The notes under the pieces: model-generated
Seen by the model: the letters and a program-made list of their open reading frames with translations, nothing else
What the model was told of the DNA's origin: nothing
The model's database searches: none
Translations under genes and position numbers: made by a program
Source: Amblyomma americanum
Taxonomy: Eukaryota > Arthropoda > Arachnida > Ixodida > Ixodidae
Direction: 5' to 3'
NCBI RefSeq assembly: GCF_052857255.1
Contig: NC_135500.1
Span: 106,029,048 to 106,093,047, forward strand
DNA: 64,000 nucleotides
In this document: piece after piece, positions 1-12,835 of the stretch
Numbering within the stretch: the stretch's first letter is position 1
How the letters are laid out: each line of letters begins with the position of its first letter

Positions 1-2557
1 CAAAGCCCTTACCGTGTGTCGCCGCGAGAACGACAGGCCATCCGGGACCAAGTAGAGGAAATGCTTAGCGACGACGTCATCCAACCTTCGAAGAGCCCAT
101 GGGCGGCACTGGTCGTTCTAGTGAGAAAGACGGTGCTCTTCGATTCTGCGTCGATTATCGGCGACTAAACAAGATTACGAAAAAAGACGTCTACCCCCTC
201 CCGAGGATCAACGACACTCTGGACAGGCTCTGCCACGTCAAGTATTTCTCGTCGATGGATCTCAAGAGTGGATATTGGCAGATTGAAGTCGACGAAAGAG
301 ACAGGGAAAAGACTGCCTTCATCACACCGGACGGACTGTACGAGTTCAAAGTCATGCCATTTGGGCTTTGCTCCGCACCCGCAACTTTCCAAAGGGTAAT
401 GGACACAGTGTTGGCAGGCCTCAAGTGGCAAACCTGTCTCGTCTATCTAGACGACGTTGTAGTCTTCGCAGCGAGCTTCGAGGAACACCTCCGGAGGCTG
501 AAGGCAGTACTCGACGCAATCAAGTTATCCGGACTTACCCTGAAGCCTCAAAAGTGCCGGTTTGCCTACCACGAACTATTGTTTCTCGGCCACATCATCA
601 GCAAGGACGGCGTGCGCCCCGACCCGCAGAAGACAGCCGCCATTGCCAATTTCCCGCAGCCTCATGACAAGAAGGCGGTCCGCAGATTTCTGGGATTGTG
701 TGCTTATTACAGACGCTTTGTGAGGAATTTTTCGCGCGTCGCGGAACCTCTGACCAAGCTCTCCAAGGCAGACGTACCATTCACATGGAATTCGGCACAA
801 GCGGAAGCCTTCAACGAACTTCAGCGTCTCCTGCAGTCTCCACCGGTGCTAGGGCACTTTGACGAAAACGCCGAGACAGAAATCCATACCGACGCAAGCA
901 GCTTTGGTCTAGGCGCCGTGCTCGTCCAGAAAAACGAAGGAGTCGAAAAAGTAATAGCATATGCAAGTCGTTCATTGTCGAAAGCAGAAGCGAACTATTC
1001 GACCACTGAAAAGGAGTGCCTTGCGACCGTCTGGGCTACATCGAAGTTCCGTCCCTACTTGTATGGACGCCCGTTCAAGGTTGTGAGCGATCACCATGCA
1101 TTGTGCTGGCTGGCTAACTTGAAGAACCCCTCTGGCCGTCTCGCTTGATGGAGCTTGCGCCTCCAAGAATTCGACGTCGCGGTGGTCTACAAGTCTGGGC
1201 GAAAGCACTCCGACGCTGACTGCCTGTCACGAGCCCCTGTCGACACGCCGCCAAAAGACGATGGCGACGACGCTTTCCTTGGACTGCTAAGTTCCAGCGA
1301 CTTCGCACGACAGCAGCAATCTGATCCTGACCTACAGCGCCTGCACGAGTATCTTGAGGGGAAGTCTCCTTCACTTCCTGCCCTCTTCAGGCGTGGACTA
1401 TCGTCCTACTGTCTGTAACAGGAATCGTCGTGAAGAAGAACTTCTCACCGAACAAGGCCGCCTACCTTCTCGTCGTCCCGAAGAGCCTTCGGGAGGAAAT
1501 TCTGCAGGCTTCGCATGACGAACCAATGGCTGGCCACCTCGGGTTTACTCGCACCCTCCGCCGAATCCAAGAGAGATATTACTGGCCTCGTCTATCCTCC
1601 GACGTCGCGCACTACGTTAAGAATTGTCGTGAATGCCAACGCCGGAAAACGCCACCGAAAAGACCAGCAGGGTTCCTGCAGCCGATTCGACCGCTATCAA
1701 GACCTTTCCAGGAGGTCGGTATGGACCTACTTGGCTCCTTCCCAACATCAACGACGGGCAACAAGTGGATTATTGTGGCGACCGATTATCTCACCAGGTG
1801 CGCCGAAGCAAAGGCCCTCCCGAACGGCACAGCAGCAGAAGTCGCAAAATTCTTCGTCGAATCCATTCTTTTACGACACGGCGCCCCCGAAATACTGATA
1901 ACAGACAGGGGGACAGCGTTCACGGCGGAGCTAACCCAGTCCATTCTGCAGCACAGCCATACAAGTCACCGGAGAACAACTGCGTACTATCCGAAGACAA
2001 ACGCGCTTACAGAACGCCTCAACAAGACCATCGCCGATATGCTTTCTATGTACGTAGACGCAGAACACAAGACATGGGACGTCATTCTTCCCTATGCGGT
2101 GTTCACCTACAACACCGCTGTGCAAGAGACCACCCAAATGACACCATTTAGTCTCGTCCACGGGAGGGAGGCCACGACCACACTCGACGCCATGCTGCCC
2201 GACGTTACCGACGAAAGTAACCTCGACGTCGCCGCCTACCTGCAGCGCGCAGAACAAGCTCGACGACTTGCCCGTGAGAGAATACAAGACCAGCAGCGCA
2301 CCGACGCCCGACGCTACAATCTTCGAAGACGCGCAGTGCAATACAAGCCAGGCGATAGAGTTTGGGTTTGGACGCCGATTCGCCGCCGCGGACTGAGTGA
2401 AAAACTTCTGCGCCGCTATTTCGGCCCGTTCAGGATTCTTCGCAGACTGGGTACTTTGGACTATGAGGTCGTCCCTGACGGAGTTACAGCATCCCAGAGA
2501 CGCCGCACACGCTCAGTTGTCCACGTCGCCCGTCTGAAGCCTTACTATTCGCGCTAA
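1..2557 (+). pseudogene. pol: Gypsy pol remnant (RT, RNase H, integrase)
   Basis: The RT shows [21 protein letters not shown], the palm motif YLDDVVVF and [10 protein letters not shown]. RNase H shows [14 protein letters not shown] and KECLATVW. Integrase has an HHCC finger near 1540-1650 (HLGFTRT, CRECQRR), catalytic Asp in GMDLLGSF, Asp in ITDRGTAF and Glu in NALTERLN, then a C-terminal tail ending VVHVARLKPYYSR. Breaks seen are a frame change near 125-131, an in-frame TGA at 1146-1148 and a frame change between 1418 and 1430. It encoded the polyprotein that copies and inserts the element; this copy cannot make it. Confidence 0.93.
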
Positions 2558-2666
2558 TGACTCTTCGTGTTTACATTATGAGTATTTATTTTGTATGCTC
2601 TGTATCTTTATGTCCGTTATCCCTGTTTTTAAGCATCGGGTCGATGCTTCTTTAAGTGGGGAGTAA

Positions 2667-3041
2667 TGCCGCGAAGCTTGCTTTTTGTCTGATCTTCTTA
2701 TCGCGGCAGGCACGCCGCATTATCAATTTTCTGGGACGCGAGACGCGACCAGAGTTATCTCGATTTTTTCTAGCCTCGCGCAAGTGTGCCTACTATGTTG
2801 TGGAACTTTCCTTGCCGCCTTTAAAATCGAGCACGGCTAAGAGCGGCGGGCATTCTGTTAGTCGACGACCGCCGAGCACGTTCGCTGCTATCGCCGCCGC
2901 TGAGTTTTCAGAGCTGTTCTTAGTGGGCGTAAGCCAGCCTATTAAAGTATTATCTTACGAGCTTCTCTGTGCCTTCCTCAAGACCGGACCCCAGTCGGTG
3001 CTACGTGACCCCGGCGGAGTTCCCGTCACCACCTCGTGACA
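2667..3041 (+). repeat. 3' LTR of first gypsy element
   Basis: This 375-bp segment starts TGCCGCGAAG and ends CTCGTGACA, within the TG...CA rule. A purine-rich tract (AAGTGGGGAG, 2654-2663) lies just before it, as expected for plus-strand priming. The 5' LTR is outside the window, so the ends are inferred. A 127-codon open frame across it is not a gene. Confidence 0.75.
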
Positions 3042-4129
3042 ATATATTTATGTGGTTTCGAAGAGGCCTGGACACTGTGAAATGTTCAAATCACTAGATT
3101 TGTAGTTTTAATGTCTTTAACAGCACATTCCAGAGCGTCCGAAAGCATCCCTTGAATGCCACTTCCAAAAATGGTTTATATCAGCCATGATGTATGCATC
3201 GGAAACAGACATACGTTTGTATTGAGTTCTTTTCTACCGTCCTTCAGGCATGGGAAATGCTTTTTTTTTGTAACTCACCCCATTCCATGGATCGCAACTC
3301 GCACATTTGTTGGCGAACAGCAAGCTTACACTGCTTACGGCTTTGTGAAAAGCCTCTCGTGTCATCAATCTCTAAGCGTACATGGCATTTCGTCGCAACT
3401 TTCTGAAAAGAATCTCTTGGAGCCCGGAGTGGAGGACGAAGTTCTAAACCGAAACAACACTCCTACTTTAACGTTCCCAACGCTTAGTCGTCGTCAGTCA
3501 GACCAAAAGTACTCTTGCTGCCTCCTCGAACAGCAGCATCTTCTTATGCTGCACTATTGACCATTTCACTATGATATGTCCTCGGTAGGCTGAATCGAGT
3601 GACTGTCACCACCCTAGGATCCTACCCGTTTCTGGGTCTCCCATCTTGGGCGCCTGGACGACATAATCAATCCAAACAGCGGGAAATGGAGGCTGGGCCA
3701 CTTCTCTTTGGCACTGTTCTCGTTACCAGTCTGGACTCCAGTTTCAAATATGTGCATTGTTCACATACGTATGCATGTGTGCATCCGACAGTGCCACCGC
3801 GTGCGCACTGCATTAAAACATACGATCATTGCCTGCAGTCTCCTCTGTCTATCATTTTAGCATATTGCAGTTCCCTTCTCCAAATCCGTAGCTCCGAGAT
3901 GGAGGCTTTTGCTCCGTCCACATCTAGACCATAATTTACAATAAAACTTCCTCGTTCGAGTACACTCTGCTAACGCTGTTGTAGTCTAACTTCTTTTATC
4001 ATCGGCCCTCACAGTGCGCCGTCAACCACAGCAAGTTCGCATCCTATGAGACAAACAGACCACTTTCTTCCAGAAGAAAGGCACCGTATCGTGGTTTGTG
4101 CATTTAAGTGCAGAGTTTCGCTGACTAAC
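3042..4129. other. Non-coding interval left of exon 17
   Basis: No MAM or LDLa exon and no transposase or polymerase signal was recognised on either strand. It probably belongs to the intron after exon 17, or to the end of the gene. Short open frames here show no domain. Confidence 0.5.
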
Positions 4130-4366
4130 CAGAGCTTGAGCCGGTGGTTCTCTCCATCGGGGACTGCGGCACATCTCCCACTCGTTCCAAGCGCCACGCC
4201 GTGGCGCCTTGATTACGGGCGTCGTCGAGATTCCACCCGCAGGCGTCCACGCTGAAATCGCACGCACCACACTTGCGCTCGTCAGCGCTATTGTCGCAGT
4301 CCGGCACGAAGTCGCACACCTTCTCCATCGGCACCGCCTGCTTGGCCGTGCACTGGAACTCTTGTG
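4130..4366 (-). CDS. MAM gene exon 17 (LDLa module and MAM-F start)
   Basis: The exon is 237 bp and ends at GCTCTG|GTTAGT after one base. It encodes an LDL-receptor class A module, EFQCTAKQAVPMEKVCD then DCDNSADERKC. The acidic D-C-x-x-x-x-D-E pattern for calcium is kept, but the usual third Cys (C-I-P) is replaced. MAM-F follows at once: ACDFSVDACGWNLDD, TAWRLERVGD and RTTGSSS, with D-H-T changed to E-R-T. The acceptor is placed at CTCCCAG|CACAAG; an in-phase alternative eight bases upstream, ATGCAG|AGCTCC, would start at 4374 and add residues before EFQC. The next exon was not found to the left, where the gypsy element lies. Confidence 0.88.
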
Positions 4367-5359
4367 CTGGGAGCTCTGCATGGAGTGATCATGAAGTGGG
4401 CCATGCGTACCGGCCTACGTGTGCAGTTCAAATAAAGTAATCAGCAGCAGACGTTGCAGTTTTATGGCGTCCACGGAATCAACTCCCTGCAATGAGCGCG
4501 ATAACATCCATTCACTGGTGTTCAAACCCAGCCACGCTGAGCTCATACGATATGCTACACAGAGGCGATTCTCACACCAGTGGTATTGTAGCACCTTCAA
4601 TCTCTGCGTCTGCATTTGTGCACTTGACCTGAAGCCTGTTATGTCGTCCTATATAAGGCGCAAAGTCCGCAGTTATGGATCACACTAAAACTTTCTGACA
4701 TCAGAAAAATCTAGCCTAGAACATTTTCAAGGCTCGCATCTAGAATGACTGCAGAAAATTTAACCCATTCAGTGTTTGTCGGTAGTCGTGGCTTAATTCC
4801 AGTCATGGCGTGCTTTTATTTTATCGTTTTACAAGCATGAGCACATAAGAAGAAATAACATGTGCTGATATAATTCCGTAACGACTTCTTATGACAGAAG
4901 CGGGACACAAAAAACTTAATTGTGCAGCAATGCTAAATTACGACACTGACACATGAGGCTCCGAACGGAATCGAATAATGAGTCGTTCAGGGCGGCGCAA
5001 AGCTCTTCTTTGGAGTCCTGGCATGCTCTTCGTAATAATTTGAAAATATTAAACATTTCTAAGGAATCGGTAATGTTTAGCCTAGGAAGTGATCAGTATA
5101 CTTACTGAACACTGCTCAGCAATTTAGAGATGCAGTGCAGTTAGCATGCTACAAAAAATCGTGTGCATATACCTGCCGCGTCAAGTGCAGCTACGTCAAA
5201 ATACAAGACTACAACCACTACGATCGAATTCAAAATTTGAAGCTGCTTTTGGTTCCTTTTCTCAAACGTGAACTACACTCTTGCGGGCACATCTGGTTTC
5301 TTACTGGCAGAGCATGAAGTTCGTGGACACAAAGTTTTGTCGTAAAGTTTCACACATAC
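4367..5359. other. Intron between exons 16 and 17
   Basis: About 1 kb of AT-rich sequence without recognised repeats or exons. Confidence 0.6.
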
Positions 5360-5450
5360 CATTTTTGCAGTCTTTCTCATCAATGAGCACGTCGTCAATG
5401 GCAACAAAACCTTCAGCGCTACTTCCGGAGACGGCTTCAACTGGAATCAC
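5360..5450 (-). CDS. MAM gene exon 16 (MAM-E C-terminal segment)
   Basis: The exon is 91 bp. The acceptor is TGCTCTCAG and the donor AAATG|GTATGT. It starts in phase 0 and ends after one base. It encodes VIPVEAVSGSSAEGFVAIDD then VLIDEKDCKN, the MAM ending with G, V-A-I-D-D and the closing Cys. The Cys may also serve as the first cysteine of the LDLa module that follows in exon 17. Confidence 0.92.
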
Positions 5451-5654
5451 CTGAGAGCAAACCATACAAGGCACTTAGAGGAGTTCTAACGGGTATAGTT
5501 AAGGTATTGCAAAAGAGCCGGCTGCTGCTCAGGAAAGCAAAATTTAACGAAGCGCCCGAAAGCAGTAATCTTATAATGCAAGGCATGGTTCTCTGCAGTT
5601 CGCTCTTCATAGCACCTGTTTTTCTCACCACATGACACTTTTTGCATAAGGTGG

Positions 5655-6560
5655 AGAGAAAGATGGAGAAAAGTGGTAGAGGAAAGGCAGTTACGTTAAA
5701 CTAGAAGAATGTTCCGGTAGGCTACCCTGCACTGGGGTAGAGAGATGAGGGGGGGGGGGGTGGGGGGGGGGGGTAAAGGAATAAAAAGAAGCACGACAAG
5801 CAATGACATATGCACTGAAAATGACAGGCTGCCACAGCTGTATCCTGCGCACCTTGAGAGCTGGCGAGCGCTGCGACTTCAGTAGAATAGACCAAATGTC
5901 GTCCATCACTAACACAAGGCAGTCAGGCAGCGCAGACGTTCCATTGTGAAGAAAGGCTGTTTGCCCTGTGTCACTCTCGTCACAGGCCTTCTAAGAGTGT
6001 AGCGAGCATTGGAAAGGATCGTCTAGGAATTTATGTAACTTGTCCTCTCCCTCCGCATACCACTCTAAGGAATGGGAGCCATATGACTGGCGAAGCAGGG
6101 ACGGTTGTCGCAGACTGGTCTTGGACATCCCTGCCTGAGCTAAACACACTCGCAGTGACCGCGCACCTAAAGCACTCAGCCTATTGCTAATCAAGAACAA
6201 GGCCCAACAGCACAAGACCAGGACAAGGCTCAAGACAAGGCACAAAACCGGGACCGGCAAGTGACATGGCCATCGCTCCGGAAGCACTGCACACCCTAGG
6301 TGATGGAACAGTCACCGCGCACCCAGTGTGCTGAGCCTACTGCTGGTCGGGTAGCAGGTCAGTAACCAGCCAAGTTCGCAGACAAGCAAGTAATTGCAAT
6401 GCTGAAGACAATCGTGAATGCCATGCGTGTGCTGCTTTCCAGCTTGCACATGCCAGCTGCACAGAATGCACTGCATGTGCTGGATTTGTTCCCTCCAAGG
6501 CTTGCAGCTCTCCAATAGCTGGCAAAACACATCCTCCAGCCGCATCTTTCCGAGAAGTCG
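5655..6560. repeat. Dispersed repeat, copy 1 (second part inverted)
   Basis: Two blocks match the interval 62579-63170. Block one (5655-5965) runs in the same direction: it holds GGCTACCCTGCAC, a G-rich tract near 5749-5773 and GCAGCGCAGACGTTC. Block two (6310-6560), with CTGTGCAGCTGGC when read on the minus strand, is inverted relative to the other copy. No protein was recognised. The family is unnamed here; it may be a non-autonomous element. Confidence 0.65.
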
Positions 6561-9500
6561 GGATGTCTGACGTTGTCATCCACATTACATAAGGTGGAAA
6601 GTTGGCCTTGCTTGCTTGCTTGAGAGGGAATGATTGACATCTCATAGGCGCTATCGCCAAGCATTAAAACCGACTGTTCTTGTAAAGGTGATTTCATTAA
6701 TTTCATTGCGGTGCTGATTGCGAGCAAAGTCAGTCAGTTATTATTTGCTAATAATGCTAGTGTTTCTGGCTGACTCATTTAAAAGAAAGAAACATTTTCG
6801 TATTGCTTTCCATTTCAAGCAGCAGCGATGTTGGGAGCTAAGAGAGGCCCAGCAGAAAATGTGGCTAGATAGGACTAATGCATAGTCACCTCACGCGATG
6901 CGTTAATAGCGCAGTTTGTATATTATCGCTTGTTTAGTGTACAAATTAAATTTAAGAAAAAGGATCTTTTTTGTAGAGTTGCCGTGATTTTTTTTTAATA
7001 TCTCCAAAGGGCGAATAGTATATTTTTCTGCGTGTGTTTTCTGAAAACCTTTCAAAGCAATATGCAGTCTCTGTAGCTCCTATTCTAGTTAATCTGGGTC
7101 AAAACACCACCTCAAAATCACGGCAAAGTCCACTGGAAAGCCAAAACCGAAACCAATGCTAAACATACGCCTAATCTTTATCTGAAGTCCAAGAATACAA
7201 GCCAAAACCTGCTTTAAACTGTATTGGAGCGGACGTTATTCCGCCGCAAAGGATGCTACCGGGCGTGACGTTGTAAACCACATGGCCCCCGGTGCAATCC
7301 TTTCTCATTAATTCCGTACTGCACTTATAACCATCATCAACAAAAATAACATGAAACACCAAGCCTTGGATCCTCAGGTAGAAAAATGCACGAGCCAGGC
7401 ACAAAGTTCCAGGCAGATTTTTAAAAAACTTCGCACCTCTTATAATGGATTACAAAAGCGCGTCATCAGAGCAACAGTGCCTGCATGAGCGAAAAAAATT
7501 TAATATAGTTTTAAACATCCTCTAAAACGCCTTACTTCCACAATAAATGTTCTGAACGACATATTCATTCGTCACCAGAAGAATGCAGTTTTAAATAACC
7601 GAACATTTAAAGAGTTATGTTGGACAGGTATCCTGAGTCCAATTCTCATCCAACAATAAAAAGGCCACAAAAAGCTCTTATAATGTTCTTAAATTTGAGC
7701 ACAACAAGTCTCTATAGCTATAGACACTGAATTCAAATTTGAGCAATGAAAAAAAAAAGTTGCTTTCATCGCATCAAGAAAAAAATCTTGGATTAACTTT
7801 TCTGAAATAGATATGAGGCAAGGCAGGTATCGCTTTGCCCTCATTCTGCCGACTTGTTTTATACAGGGGTTAGATACGTTTAGCATAGTCCGTACCGCCA
7901 CCGCTAAGGCTTTATCAGTGCTATAAAAGGACATGAGCAGATCTCCCTAGGTCGCCACGTGTTGCCCCGTTGCAAGCTCAACTGCCGCGCCAGGACCATC
8001 TGCATGTGTGCAGTGAGGGCGGGAGGTACGCGCTACGCTAAGCGTCTATTTCTTCTATTCCTCTGCTGCCTACACAAACTCCCGTGCAAAAATTAAAAAA
8101 AAACATGGTAACATTTTTTTAAGGCAATGATTTACTAAAGTTGCGAAAATATTACGCACGCACATACGCCTACGATACCAGAAGATATTTAGCATGTTGC
8201 TGCACGCGAAACGATCGACAACCTTTTGTCCAGTTGGAACATAGGTCATCATAATTTCCCAGCCTAAAATTCACTGCTGAGTGTTCACATAATACCTGTC
8301 GAAGGGCACGCCTAGGCATTTTCTGAGATTCACATACCACAGACATGCGTGTAATCTCGTTGGTGATGCCCTCTTTGGAACGCAAAAATATCAACAAATT
8401 TGTCGTAGCTTAATGCACTGTTCGTGAAGTCGAATATCTCCCCACAACTGTCAGAGCATGTTTCGCGCTTTCCTGGCCACTGCAAAAATGGGGCACATCA
8501 TCTAAAGAGGCTATTGTATCAACTTAGCAGATCCCCTTTTGCAATCCGCCTCTAAACAGGTGATTTTTAATCCTGGGACAAATTTGCAAAATATGAACAC
8601 AAATCGAACAGTAACAATGGCAGCAGGCAGCATTAACGCACTGAGAGTCGTACGATTATGCGGTACAACAGTTTGTAAGCCATTTTATAGCTTTGTAAAA
8701 TTACATTCACAACACCAGTATAATCATGAATGCTAAATTAAGCGTTGTGACAGATGCAGTCTAAACATTTTCGAAATATATCATGTCAACTGCAATTGGT
8801 CTCAAAACAGCGACACACAATTCATGGTAGACTATGCGCTGCATAGGTATAGATATAGTGCCAACATAGCCAGAAAAGAGCCAGACAGTAATTTATTTTA
8901 CTGGAAAAAATTACTGGCCAGACTTCCTCACTGTAACACTTTAAGGGAGCACGAAATCTGTCTTGCATAGAGTGAACGTCGCTTTCAAAAGGCGCCTAGG
9001 GCAGATTCAAACCCAGTTTTGCGAACTGTGTCACCACTTTGGGTGCAAGTTTATTAAAGAGCCCTTTAAAAAACTCAGCATTTTCATTATTAGCTAGTGC
9101 TGAACCTGATCGACAATCTGCCCTTCACACCGATTTAAATTTGGTCCATGGTGCAAGGAGTCCCTCACATATAAACTACCACGCCAAATCTTAAAAAGCG
9201 CGTCAAATGTTGCCGATGCTTTGTGAACGCCCAGAAAAAGTGAAAGTTTGCCTCCACGTACAGCATGCAAAAAAAAAAACGAACTATCCTTGTCCACGTG
9301 TTGCTCCGAGCCGTTTCATCGAACGCTCCCACAGAGTGGGCTCACTTCAGCGACCATAAAGTTGGGCGAGCTCTCAGTATCATGCATCGCCTCTTCGACT
9401 GAACGCCTATGCTTTTACAGTGCAGCAATCACCCAAGGAGATGCTATTTGTGTCGTGATGTGCATTGGTCGCAAAAACGATTTAGTCTTTTCTCACTGAA

Positions 9501-11156
9501 ACTCAAACATTCGTAGGACACGCCCTTGTTTACTTGGGGCGCTAATAGTATTGCAGCCAGGTGAGGGGAGGACTGGGAAGGTCCTGGGGGTATTTTAGCC
9601 TACGCGGATTAGAAGGCCGGAGCTGCGACGCCTTCGTCTCATTTGTCAACACCACTTTTAAGCGCTGATGAGGCGGCCGAACGCGTTCCTATGGCGGAAA
9701 AAATTGAAGTGAACGCCGCACTAAGCAGGTACCAACCGATCCACAGCATGAACCTTGCCTGTCTATGGCCCGCAATAGATTGCTCTGTTCCGGCGCTGCA
9801 AAGCGTTTCCTACGAGCTTCTACTCTCAGAGATGTGAAAGACAGCAGTATTCAGGCGAAAGCCTTTATAGGCTCACGACTCACCAGCGGGGAGGTTCGCA
9901 GACACTATAGCTGCCAACTAAACGTGGTTGAGATGTCCACCGAGGTTTCGAGAACTGAGCTACTGCGTCCTTTCATCCAAAAAACCTTTCCTTTCCAAAA
10001 AACGGGCGGTTGCATTCCTCCACATAAGCAGACAAGTGTCCTCAAAGTTAAATAGTAAATAATAAGTAGTTAATTAGCAATTAGTGGATTATATAATGAG
10101 TAAATAGTAAATTGTGGTTAGGTAATTATGAATAGTAGTGGTTGCTGTAGTATGTCGTAACTGGGAATTAAGTATACGATAATGCGCTGCGCATCCGCAA
10201 GGCGCCGGCAGACAGCGCACCTGCAATTAAGCCAACTGCGCACGCGTGTGACGTCATTGAGCGCTCCCCAGGCAATCTTGCCAGACGCCTCCTGAACGTC
10301 GATCTGGAAGTATGCCTCCTACAAGCCCTCCTGTGTCTCCAGCAACAAAGCGTACACGCGCTAATGAACATCAGCGAAAGTGTCGTGAAGAGAACAATTG
10401 TGTAGTCTTTAATCAACATATTCACCATACATGAGCGACACAAGCATCAACACGAAGCTAAAGGCTTTTGTCTCACCACACTGTAGGTAAATTAAGTGCC
10501 CTCCTGATTTTTTTCTGCATTAGCAACTAGAATGGGGGATTAATTACCGTTTGCTCGCAAACCCTACACTGCGTACGGACGTGAGAAGTCATGCTTTTCT
10601 GGTTGTTTTTTTTTAAACGCATATGCGAGTAGTTATCGGGAAATGGAAAGTTATCCGGAGGTGACGAACTAGTGCACAGGTTTGTTTAGATTCCAACTGA
10701 ACCAAAATAATTTTAGACACACGAAAGTTTTCTTGAGGAAGCAGGCGTTGAAAACAAACGGCCTTGTTTCTTCAAAGTAGAAAAAGAGAAACTTGAAACG
10801 GATACATACTCATATCAAAAGATAGATCAAATAAATACAAAATAGCAGCGTAGTGTCTAAGTATGCAAAGGAAATATTGGTGCAAAAGAATAGGTCTCAG
10901 CACCAAAAGGTTGAGGCATGAAGTCAATCATTATCTTCAAGATTTAAACACTGCCAGAGATGGGAACACCCAGGAGTAATTATATCCTGTGTATTTAGGG
11001 TTTATGAGGTAACGTGTACATCAGTAAGGTAGCCCTTATTTTCTGCAGGTTCCTACATGACTTAATAAGAGATTGGTAATCCAAGTTTCTGGTCATGCTT
11101 AACTCACTGTTAAAAGCAAGGTTGTGTTATTCAAGGAAGGAAGATCTGCAACTTAC
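6561..11156. other. Intron between exons 15 and 16 (main part)
   Basis: This is a mostly unique-looking AT-rich intron. A 77-codon open frame at 7171-7404 on the minus strand has four cysteines, but it is not needed for MAM-E, whose exons 15 and 16 join directly in phase. It may be chance or an alternative exon. Nothing else was recognised. Confidence 0.5.
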
Positions 11157-11362
11157 TGTTCCACGGAATGATGGCCGGAACTGTTGTTTCTTCCAAACAT
11201 TTTCGGGAGTGGCGATTCTTCCCTCTAGGTGCAACTGAACTCCATTAGAGAGCGTAGGTTGGTAATACCACAGTGACACACAGCGGTATAGAGACGGCTC
11301 GCGCAGCTGTAGGGACGTCCGGTTGCCCTGCAGTCCGGGACTTTTGTAGAGTAGGTAATAGC
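11157..11362 (-). CDS. MAM gene exon 15 (MAM-E core)
   Basis: The exon is 206 bp. The acceptor is ATCCCGACAG and the donor GGAACA|GTAAGT. It starts with two bases and ends in phase 0. It encodes the complete MAM core that other modules split in two: GYYLLYKSPGL, TSLQLREPSLYRCVSLWYY (C-x-S-L-W-Y), VQLHLEGRI and NVWKKQQFRPSFRGT. It joins in phase to VIPVEAVSG of exon 16. Confidence 0.92.
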
Positions 11363-12754
11363 CTGTCGGGATGAAAAGCCAGAGGTGAATTTCACATGCA
11401 ATATTTGTGATTCCGCAGAGGAAAAAAAGTCGATCCTTATCCACGTGCACCGAAAAAATGAAACTACATTTGTTCTGTAAAAAAAAAATTATAACAGCGG
11501 CGGCCCCTCTCTGCTCGAAATATTAAGTGTATTGCCCTGCCGGAAATACTTTGAAAATTTCAGCGCTTTTCAGTGATTTTTAAATAAAAATCCTCCAGAA
11601 GGTTACGGAAAACCATGTTGTCTTGTGGAAAATATTATCACTTTGAGCACTCTATTCTGAACTTATCAGTGCTTTAACAACTTCCTACTAAATAATGTCA
11701 ATACCTCTCAAAAGCTCGCAAATGTGGCCCTGAGCGCAATGTCGACAGACAGCAATCATTTGCTGTGAACCTAACCTATTATACAACGATTGATCTCCCG
11801 AATGGCCTGCAAACATTTCAATTTCTGACCCTGCATGAATTCAGTTAAGGCTAACTTTTCACTTCGCTTTATTTTATTTCTACATTCTCTCTCTAAACTA
11901 CCAGAATGCCAAACAATACTCAGAAAAGTTTTCTAATGACAGACTTAACTAGGTAATGAATACTGCTGACGACAAATTATCTCCGAAGCAGAGAGTATTA
12001 TACGAGATATTTTGGCTAACTATAGCGGTGTAGAGCGGCAAAATATAAATGTAAATATCCGGAGGCATTCTCTGCTCTTTTGCAGCAAGCATCTGCTGAA
12101 ACAAAATAAACAGACAAGGTTCCCGTAGTCTAAAGAAATGACGAAAGGCGACATGTTGCTGTTAAATTTTATGCCTGCGTCTATTTCTGCCTTAACGTAA
12201 CATGTCGGCAGATACCAGCAATCTCAAGTAGGTATGTAGCAAAGGATTGCAGTTAATGCAAAGCCACTCCTCATACAGCCGAATGTAACACAATGCCAAC
12301 ATACATCAGCGTCACAGAGCTAGCAGTGGATTTGTGAAATAGTTCTTCCGTACCGGGAGCCTGTTTGAGAGAACACTCGTGAATGACTAGGCAAAGCAGA
12401 AAACTGGCTGCGCTGGCATATAGGACAACTCGAGTATTCAGGCTCCGGTTTTTAGATATATAACAGACAAATAAAAACAAAAGCAATTTTATATTGTGCT
12501 AAAAGCCAGAAAATTAATGTTGCTGCAAGAACTGTCGCAGAAAATGGAAAGCAAGAGGAAAGAAACTGAATTTACAGCTTTCATTGGCAATGTTGACGGC
12601 TAGTAATTATAAATATAAAAAGCTTGGTGCTGTTTCGTGGTATAAAGCGTATAAGCTCTCGAGCCTTGCACAGCTATGAAACACATGATTTCACGGAGGT
12701 TTATTGCAGTGAACCTGCTGCATCAGTGTTTGTTTGCTTGTCTCAGCGCCTCAC

Positions 12755-12835
12755 CGTCCTCAGTCAGAGTTGTATGGTCGTGGGGAAGCTTGATGAACGA
12801 TCCGGAGCGCTGCACCTCGAACTTTGCTTCATCTT
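12755..12835 (-). CDS. MAM gene exon 14 (MAM-E, D-H-T segment)
   Basis: The exon is 81 bp. The acceptor is TTTCTGGCAG and the donor GGACG|GTGAGG. It starts with two bases and ends with one. It encodes DEAKFEVQRSGS and LPHDHTTLTED, the second half of the MAM N-terminal segment. In MAM-C and MAM-D this segment is one exon with the preceding Cys part; here an intron splits it. The joined codon at the donor gives Gly before YYLLYKS in exon 15. Confidence 0.88.

Larger units (their letters stand above)
1..3041 (+). mobile_element. Ty3/gypsy LTR retrotransposon, 5' part outside window
   Basis: The element enters from the left edge inside the reverse transcriptase and ends with an LTR at 3041. It carries reverse transcriptase, RNase H and integrase in the order typical of Ty3/gypsy. 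Stops and frameshifts break the frame (near 128, 1146 and 1420), so this copy is dead. It lies on the left flank of the MAM gene, in opposite orientation, probably in an intron. Gag and protease are not in view. Confidence 0.93.

Noticed and set aside
2656..3039. 127-codon open frame
   Set aside because: It lies wholly in the LTR of the first gypsy element and shows no domain.
5749..5773. G-rich run as a possible G-quadruplex regulator
   Set aside because: It is a simple homopolymer inside a repeat, with no promoter or gene start nearby.
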